Below are positions 57,640 to 64,000 of a stretch of DNA of 64,000 nt, in pieces. Within the stretch, counting starts at the first letter, position 1, and each line of letters starts with the position of its first letter. Made by a program: the position numbers and the translations under genes. The DNA lies in assembly GCA_021234155.1 (NCBI GenBank), contig JAJEKV010000251.1:372001-436000 (forward strand). Reading direction: 5' to 3'. The notes beneath the pieces are model-generated. The model saw nothing but the letters and a program-made list of their open reading frames with translations, was not told the DNA's origin and did not search any database. The stretch comes from Isoetes taiwanensis. Its lineage: Eukaryota > Streptophyta > Lycopodiopsida > Isoetales > Isoetaceae.

Positions 57640-58691
57640 AGCGGGTATTATTGGCCCACGCTCTTCAAAGATGCTCACGCCCGCGCCCGCGTGTGGCGCT
57701 TGCCGGTGAGTGGGGCGCCCACAACGGCCGTGGCGCTCTTCCCTTGAGCGCCCGGCCGCCCGCGCCACTTCCAGCCGGCCAAATGGGGAATGGACTTTGT
57801 GGGACCTATAGATCCTCTGCCCAGCGGCACATTTCGTGCGATACATTCTGGTTCTCGCCGACGCCGCAAACCAAATGGAAGCTTGTGCACTTCCGGACAA
57901 CAACTGCGGCTTAAGCACGGCTAGAGTCCTCTATCAACAAATTATCAGCTTGATTATTTTGCCCCGGGCTGGTCGGTGGCAAGTGGTGTTCATTTCATCA
58001 ATAATACTATCAAGGAGGCGACGGATTATCTCTCGATACATCATCACAAAGCACACCTTACTATCCTCAAGGCAATGGGTTGGCGAAAGCACCAACAAAA
58101 CTCGGTCACCATTCTCAAGAAAATTTGTGGCGCTTCCCGCCGCAGTTGGCGGACAAAACTTCCCTCTTGTTCTTTGGGCCTACAATACTTGTTTCAAGAT
58201 TGCTCTTTGGTCACCTCCTTTTAAATTGGTTTATGGTCGAGGAAGCTCTCATGCCGTTTGAATACATCCTTCCAACACTCCGTTTTCAAGCTCTTTGCTC
58301 ATAATCCCTGCGCACTCAAAGAACGGGTCTATCAATTAGAAACGGATTGGATGAACCGGCCGGGATGCTTATATTAGTGTTCTTCATGGACAACAGGTTG
58401 CACAAATCTTTACATGACAAGCGTTTGAAGACAAAAACATTCAAAGAAGGAGATTTGGTTCTTCTTTATGATTCAGGTACAAAAATTTTTCGGGTAAACT
58501 CAAGTTTTAGTTGGCTTGGCCCTTATCAAATTGTTCAAGTGGTTAGACCAAGCGTTTTCCAACTATTTGAGTTAGATGGCACTCCCTTACCTACATTGGT
58601 TAATGGTTTTCGTCTCAAAGCATTTCATCACCTGGAAAGTGAACATCAACACACGAGAGGCAGTTCAGAAGCAAACACCACGAGAAAGTGA
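57640..58691 (+). pseudogene. Integrase region of the 52.2-60.8 kb element
   Basis: WGMDFVGPIDPLPSG (57.78 kb, with the first catalytic Asp) leads into RYILVLADAANQMEACALPD (57.84 kb, adjacent frame) and ARVLYQQI. The second Asp and Glu are obscured by frame changes in 57.98-58.1 kb. The 114-codon frame 58347-58691 is uninterrupted: NRLHKSLHDKRLKTKTFKEG, DLVLLYDSG, SSFSWLGPYQIVQVV, FRLKAFHHL. It is the integrase C-terminal DNA-binding region, much better preserved than the rest. Confidence 0.8.
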
Positions 58692-60206
58692 CTAGGAAGG
58701 CGGTATATTATATTATAGTGGAGATTTTTACAAAATGTGGGCGAGCCCGGCTATTTCGCTATAGGCGCGCCCTATATACAAAAAGCGGACTCGAGCCTAT
58801 CTACTAAGTCCTAAGAGGCAAAACCCTACCTAGGGTTGGGCGAGAGGTATCTGCGGGGAGATGGTAAAGGTTCGCTCCGGATCGGCAAAGGTGCGAGAAC
58901 CACCTCCATCCCGTTGGTCTTCGGGTCGGGATGTTCAGCCATCCCGGCACACCAGCCGTCCATTCGAATGCCACGGTTGTGGCAGCGCCAGAGATCCAGA
59001 CAATTCATCTTGCAAGTGATCCACTCCTGACAGTTAGTGGGCATCGTGCAGTCTTCGTTCAAGCCAGCAGCAGCCATACTGAGCGCCATCGGATGCCTTC
59101 GTTCCTCTCGGTTCGTCTTATATAGCCCACTGAGGCACTCCTTGTCGGCGTGGACCAATCCACCCACAAATCGCCAGCGTGTTTGCAATGCAAAGTTTGT
59201 TTCTAAAATGAGAATCTTTTCTCCGCCGCATATCTAGCCATGGTACCTTCTGACACATTCCTTTTTAATGATATCCCACTTCGAGTTGCCAGCATTAAAT
59301 GCCATTCCTTCTTTTCACGCCCGTCGAACATTAATGGGTGTCCTTTGCCATCTGTCACATCCGATCTTTCTTTCAAGTCTCATCCTCACCGTTCATTGCT
59401 TCTCTCTTACGTTTTTGGGACTTAGCCAAATTTTTGCCTCTCAATACCCTTCTTGGCATCTTTTGACACCTAGCACCATCAAGCGGTTCAGTTTCGCACT
59501 CTTCATACCTCTTCGCCTCCGGTTGCGCCCTAAAACAAACCTTTTTACCTCCGCCCGGGTTCGACTTTGATTGGCGCCTTCCTTTTTGGACCAAGGTCAT
59601 GGATGGTCATGCCCGGTTTGGACACCACCTCGAGATCTCGGCGGATCTCCGGTGGGATCCGCGTTTTGTTCGCCGCTCACATTGGGAAGAAGGTGCCACT
59701 ACGGACAACACCACCAATTGGATCTACATTGCTAATGGCGTGGTTGGCAGCGACGGATGATCTTCATGGTCTCGACACCTTTTTGCAGAATGCCTCCACC
59801 TCACACGATCCTTACGTCCATCTTCAAAGCGGGGATTTTTTGCTGCTCTCAAATGCATTTTGCTAAGCTCCTTAAATCGGCGTCCATTTTTTCAGCGCAA
59901 TCGAATGCGATTAACCGATTGCCTTTGGCCTTGAGACTGTCTCCTCATGGAATGTCGATTACATTTCTTGAGGCTGCCCATGGCGCCCTTGAAGACATGA
60001 ATGCGCTCTAAGCTTTCTTATTGATGCGATCACGCCCTTGGCCAAAACACTCCTCAAGCTCTTCAATCACGCCAAGATCTCATAAGCCCGGTACCATCAT
60101 GGTGCCCGTCCTCCTCGTGAGGATCACTTTTCGAACCAGATGGCTTCCGCCCTCAAAAGCAGCTTCCTCCTTTTTTTCTTCACTCGACGGTATCGTTTGG
60201 TGGAGT
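58692..60206. other. Internal 3' region of the Ty3 element
   Basis: No domain was recognised on either strand. Open frames in several phases appear to be compositional. A purine-rich tract directly before the 3' LTR (GTTTGGTGGAGT) may serve as polypurine tract. Confidence 0.5.
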
Positions 60207-60787
60207 TGTTATCTGTGCCTCTGATGCGGGGACTATTCATCACTCTGACAGACCAGGTCAAGCTCAAGGATCCTCCCGGTCGACCCCAGATTGGACATCT
60301 AAGGCTCCTTGAAGACCAGCGGCGGAGATACCTTGATCAAAGCACGTAGGCTGTCAACAAGAGCGCCCGCTCAGACAAGTGGCGGCGACGTCACGCCAGC
60401 GTCGGAAAAAGGTGATTCTAGGCACTTCAAGAGGCACCGCCAACATTCTGCAAATCGTCGGGCCTCCTTCCGAGTCCGAGACAGAGATCGGTCCAGTGTC
60501 TATATTGGGCCCCAAGGCCATTGTACTATATATATGAGTAGAGTTAGTACATAAGTTTTTAGATGAGTTTTGAGTCTTGTCTCCTTTGGTTTTCTCTCTA
60601 TTACGAGAGCTCATGTATTTTCATCATTGATATCAAGGAAGCTTATCATCTTTCTCTCATTTGTTCATTTTCTTCTTTTTTCTTCTCTTTTTGCAAATCC
60701 CGTGACATAGTCCCCAGGACTCTCTGTTAGATCCACGGGTCCTCCACAGGAGGGCTGTCTTCAGAGTTCGAACCCGGACCCCAAACA
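60207..60787 (+). repeat. 3' LTR
   Basis: 581 bp, TGTTATC...ACA. It aligns with the 5' LTR along its whole length, with the closest match from the GGCCATTGTACTATATATATG stretch onward. The first 250 bp hold most differences, as short indels clustered around C/G-rich words. Confidence 0.92.
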
Positions 60788-61440
60788 AGAATCCTCACGG
60801 CAGTTAACCCTAACCCTCAACAGAGGGAAATCCGCGAGGAAGAGCCAAGCCCAACTCCAAACCACGGTTGAGACCGCAGTTAACCTACCCCGTCGTTGCC
60901 CCACCATTCTCGGTATGGCAAGAAGCAAAGAAGCTAGATGCAGAGAGAAGGCAGCGGGAAGAAAGCAACCAAACCGCCTCGAGACTCGTACACCTTAGGA
61001 CCGAGAGGAGGTACAAGAAAGAGTTAGCGATTACAAAATATACAAGAAGATGCACGAAGACTACGCGACCTACTCACGAAGCAAACAGGGTCAAAGCGGC
61101 CGAAGGAGGGAGGCCAACCAGGAAGCATTCCAGCTCAAACCGGGCCAGAGCTACCGGAACCCCCAAGAAGCCTATGAAGAGATCCCAAGACTCCCCTTTT
61201 GCCCGAGCCTTGCGGGAAATCAAGCACTTCCAAAGGAGCTACACAGTTCCTCATCCCGAGGCTGACATTCAGGTTTGTCAGAAATTTTTGTGGGAGTTCG
61301 AGCCCAACAATGCTTGTGTAACCAACGACATGTTATTTTACAAACAAGCAAAAGAGATGGAGGTTATGCAAAGACACTTTGAAGATTCATTAGCATGCAC
61401 TCTCCATGGAAAAGAGTCACTCTTCAGCCAAAAGATATGA
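60788..61440 (+). pseudogene. 3' part of the unidentified Lys/Glu-rich element protein
   Basis: Starts at the right target duplication. The frame that reached the left target site stays open for about 25 codons past the junction, which supports insertion into one reading frame. The main frame 60868-61440 reads EAKKLDAERRQREESNQTAS, RLVHLRTERRYKKELAIT, KHSSSNRARATGTPKKPMKR and a C-terminal ALREIKHFQRSYTVPHPEAD segment, ending at a TGA (61438-61440). Charged and probably helical; family unknown. Confidence 0.5.
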
Positions 61441-61454
61441 GGAGGCTAAGTACA

Positions 61455-61956
61455 TCAAGCGGAGGGACTAATAGAAGGGAAATTAATTTTTGTAACTCCA
61501 AGGATCATATCCGATGTATAAAATTTTGAATAATAAAATATATAGTTGTTTAAGATTGTATATTCATTAGGGTACGATATTAATTTTGGAACAATTGGAG
61601 TAATTTCACCAATGACTCCAAGAGTGCGCGTGAGCCTAGTTAGGTCCCAACTTAACACCCCCTCCCGCACTCTTAGAGCTGCCCGAACTTCCCAAGTTCA
61701 TAACTTGAGCTAGACATACCCAAATCGACCAAAATTTGTTGCATTAGAACCCTAAGACTATAGGCAAGCCACTTCGAGCCTCATCCCAAATGTCAGGAGT
61801 TTTAGAAACCCTAAAAATTTTAGGGCATAAATTCCCTATATATATCCCCGCATAACCCCCAAGCCTCAACCACAGGCGCTCACGCAATTGAGGCGATCTT
61901 TTCGGCTTTAGTCAGCGCTCCCTAGTTCCGTTTAACATCGGCGACGGCTCTTAGCC
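61455..61956 (+). promoter_or_regulatory. Second copy of the hairpin leader, with TATA-like box
   Basis: The hairpin at 61614-61680 (GACTCCAAGAGTGC...CGCACTCTTAGAGC) is followed by AAACCCTAAAAATTTTAGGG and CCCTATATATATCCCC (about 61834-61847), then GGCGATCTTTTCGGC and an ATG at 61957. The same order (hairpin, AAACCCTAAAAAT, CTATAAATT, CCGATCTTTTTGGCG, ATG) is found at 51.3-51.6 kb. Inference: a Pol II promoter and leader of the same element family, with the hairpin single here and triple there. Confidence 0.7.
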
Positions 61957-62295
61957 ATGGCTCTGAAGCCTTCATCGGTTGGTATAGCGCCTCCCCATCA
62001 TCATCAAGTAGATGTCAATATAGTATTCAAGTATTTCAAAAAGAATTTGACCTTTCAGCAACCGAACTCCAATCCTTTACGCCCAGCAAGTCTGCGAGAA
62101 TTCCAAGAGAAAGTTGTCCCTAACTTACGAGAAGATACCGCCATGCATAGGATACTTTGTACCAAGGACGCATTGCAAAGCGACCCTGAGTCATGTACCC
62201 AATATTGCCAAGGCATTGAGAGCAGAACCAAGCGCTTTACCAACCTACATGACCCTAACAAGCAATGGCAAAGTCTTCTTCTCCTACAACACTGA
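61957..62295 (+). CDS. Unidentified element protein, 112 codons
   Basis: First ATG after the promoter-like leader. Reads MALKPSSVGIAPPHHHQVDV, NIVFKYFKKNLTFQQPNSNP, then LREFQEKVVPNLREDTAMHR. No domain recognised. Unlike the first copy of the leader, the start is not Lys/Glu-rich, so the two leaders drive different proteins or different parts of one element. Downstream frames (62.48-62.7 and 62.9-63.2 kb) may continue it after frame changes. Confidence 0.4.
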   Translation: MALKPSSVGIAPPHHHQVDVNIVFKYFKKNLTFQQPNSNPLRPASLREFQEKVVPNLREDTAMHRILCTKDALQSDPESCTQYCQGIESRTKRFTNLHDPNKQWQSLLLLQH

Positions 62296-64000
62296 CCTTA
62301 GCGCTATATCTAGTATATAGGCGGTAAACCGTAATAGGTGAACCATCAATTCAGCCGCTAGAAGTCACACCCTTGGGCCTTGGAAGGGTCTAACGAGGCC
62401 CCGCTTGAATCTGAAAGAGACCATAGCGAAGCATCAGAAGAGAGTGAAGACTCAGAAGCGGGAAAGCGAGGGATGACATAGAGGTGTGGACCCGAGGAGG
62501 AGAAGCCGGGGAAGCGGAACAAGACATCACCAGCGGAAGGCGGCGGACCACCCAGAGGATTTTGCACAACCAATCGGGTGGGAATAACAAGTCTAGCACC
62601 GGTCATAGTCGAAGGTTGACAGGAATTCTTGGCGCTAAAATGACATCAAAAACCTCCCAGAATCACCAGGGGAGGAGGCTACAGCGTCGATGAACTCCTT
62701 CACCTCCCACGGCAACAGCCGGATCTAGAAGACTTCATCGACCAAGAAGCGGAAGATTTTCGGTTACAAATCTGAGAGGCGACTACGTGCACGCGGGACA
62801 CACCATCTCCGGACATTTGAAACTTACGGCACTATCAGAGGTATGATGTCGGAGGAACTCCCCACGGAGGAGGAGTTTATAGCACTCGGGAGGCGAGATG
62901 GGAATAAGGGGAAGACAACAAGAGTGCGCAAGGGGAGCCTTCTTCCTCACAGAAACGGATAGCAAAATTCAAGGGAGAGCCACAAAAGCGACAAGTGTAA
63001 TGCGAGCGCTCTTCCAAGATTACAAGGAATTAGTTCAAGTACCGTGGACCGGTATGCATCAAGGACACAGGGGGCACCTGAGGGCACGTGGAGAATGGGG
63101 GCTTGACACTCAAATATTACCTTCCGCTCCTACCGCGGGCGGTAGAGTAATAATATTTCCTGGCGCTTCAGCCACGCGGGAGGAAGTCAGGGAGATCTTC
63201 GGGTAGCACTTTCAGATTTGGCATGCGCCGCCTATCAGAAAAGGTGGACCATGTCATTTTAGTGAAGCGGAAAACAGCCTTGGGCATCTTCGACCAGCGG
63301 TACCCACCTTCGACAAGGTAGGTTGGCGTGTAATGACTCATACCTCCCATAGGCGGGTGGAAGAGCTAGCATCCGCCATCAGGGGAACGACCAAAGGGAT
63401 ATACTTTCGGGAACTTGGGAAATGGTGAGGTACAGCCCAAGTAAAAAGTTTCTCGAGGACAACCCGTCTTTACCGGCGATTTCAAGACTAGTGGACTCTT
63501 GATCCGGAGACTTTTTGTATCTAAAATATTATATGATATATGAATATAAATCCTATTGCATTTTAAATGTTTTGTTGATGTATTTTGCCCCACAATTATA
63601 CCAACAAGCATATGCAAGAAGAACAAAGGAACTAATCATATAACCATGAATTGCTTGTGCATGCGGCTAGAGGCCTAAGCGGGGAGCGACAAGCTGCGAG
63701 ATCTTATAGAAGACAAACCCCACCCAGACCACCCAGAGCAAGGAACCTATTTGAGGATATGGAACCCATGACCCCGGAGGAGGAGGAGATAGCCCGGATG
63801 AGGGCGGACTGGGCGAGATAAAGGCATTCTTGCCCGCTGCAGGAGTGGGTTCGGTGGGCAGCAGCCCGGTTGCACCAAGCATCGGCTCGGGAGGGCAGAA
63901 AAAAGACAAGAAGAGGAGCAAGAGAAGGAGATCCTCCAGCGGGAATCTTTAGACTCAAGCTCGGACTTCGGTCCGACCAGGAAGAGGAAGAACAAGCTCC
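62296..64000. other. Continuation of the unidentified element; broken open frames
   Basis: Short plus-strand frames (62484-62693, 62898-63206) and a charged stretch at 63.7-63.9 kb (EDMEPMTPEEEEIARMRADW). 63470-63620 is AT-rich and resembles the AT-rich tail at 61.48-61.57 kb, perhaps the 3' end of a unit. No named domain recognised. Confidence 0.4.

Larger units (their letters stand above)
52156..60787 (+). mobile_element. Full-length Ty3/gypsy retrotransposon, inactive
   Basis: Seen: LTRs 52156-52733 and 60207-60787, both starting TGTTA and ending CCGGACCCCAAACA, flanked by the 5-bp duplication AGAAT. Internal order on the plus strand: gag, protease, reverse transcriptase, RNase H, integrase, which is the Ty3 order. 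About 1.5 kb without a recognised domain lies between the integrase end (58.7 kb) and the 3' LTR. A primer-binding site may lie at 52734-52760 (CCATTGCCGGATGCG, loosely like a tRNA-Asp site); this is uncertain. Coding parts are full of one- and two-base frame changes. The two LTRs differ mainly by short indels. Confidence 0.92.

Overview
The window reads as nuclear DNA of a land plant. Four spliced plant-type genes are recognisable, with GT-AG introns, long AT-rich gene-poor stretches and dense layers of LTR retrotransposons, LINE remnants, foldback/MITE elements and tandem repeats. Nothing seen fixes the species. The family mix (a DUF7869-type DDE transposon, Ty3 and Ty1 elements, a divergent type III polyketide synthase) would suit a seed-free plant such as a fern, but that is inference.

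Layout. 1-1.4 kb: 3' part of a type III polyketide synthase-like gene whose catalytic cysteine position is glycine. 2.9-4.2 kb: decayed aleurain-type cysteine protease. 6.7-7.9 kb: retrotransposon gag remnant with a GATA microsatellite inside its frame. 9.4-10.0 kb (minus): intronless FCP1/NIF-type HAD protein, followed by an AACCTTA-type low-complexity block. 10.3-16.1 kb: a DDE transposon of the DUF7869 type, its N-terminal and catalytic parts separated by a nest of inverted repeats, a 1-kb foldback element and MITE copies. 16.3-18 kb: Ty3 fragments. 19.7-21.1 kb: L1-type LINE lacking ORF2, next to a long-TIR MITE.

22.8-26.3 kb: complete four-exon lipoate-protein ligase-like gene with a degenerate copia fragment in intron 2. 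26.3-30.7 kb: no gene seen. 30.8-31.2 kb (minus): SWIM zinc-finger fragment. 31.2-36.9 kb: a repeat copy plus a decayed Ty3 chromovirus (minus). 39.7-40.5 kb (minus): LSM4, with two apparent one-base lesions. 42.1-43.9 kb: a direct duplication of about 920 bp just upstream of a VPS24/CHMP3 (ESCRT-III) gene at 44.1-45.4 kb, whose first exons I could not find.

48-64 kb is transposon-dominated. A second copy of the 31-33 kb repeat is followed by a tandem array of hairpins that forms the leader of an unidentified lysine/glutamate-rich element. A full Ty3-type retrotransposon (52,156-60,787, two LTRs, 5-bp target duplication) is inserted into that element's reading frame. A second copy of the leader lies at 61.5-62 kb.

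The host genes (PKS-like, lipoate ligase, LSM4, VPS24) have unrelated housekeeping or metabolic roles and form no cluster. The most interesting items are the PKS-like protein without its nucleophile, the DUF7869 transposon split by a foldback nest, the nested Ty3-in-unknown-element structure with repeated hairpin leaders, and a histone-H3-like N-terminus (ARTKQT) at the first ATG of that unknown element. No definite new biological system was demonstrated.
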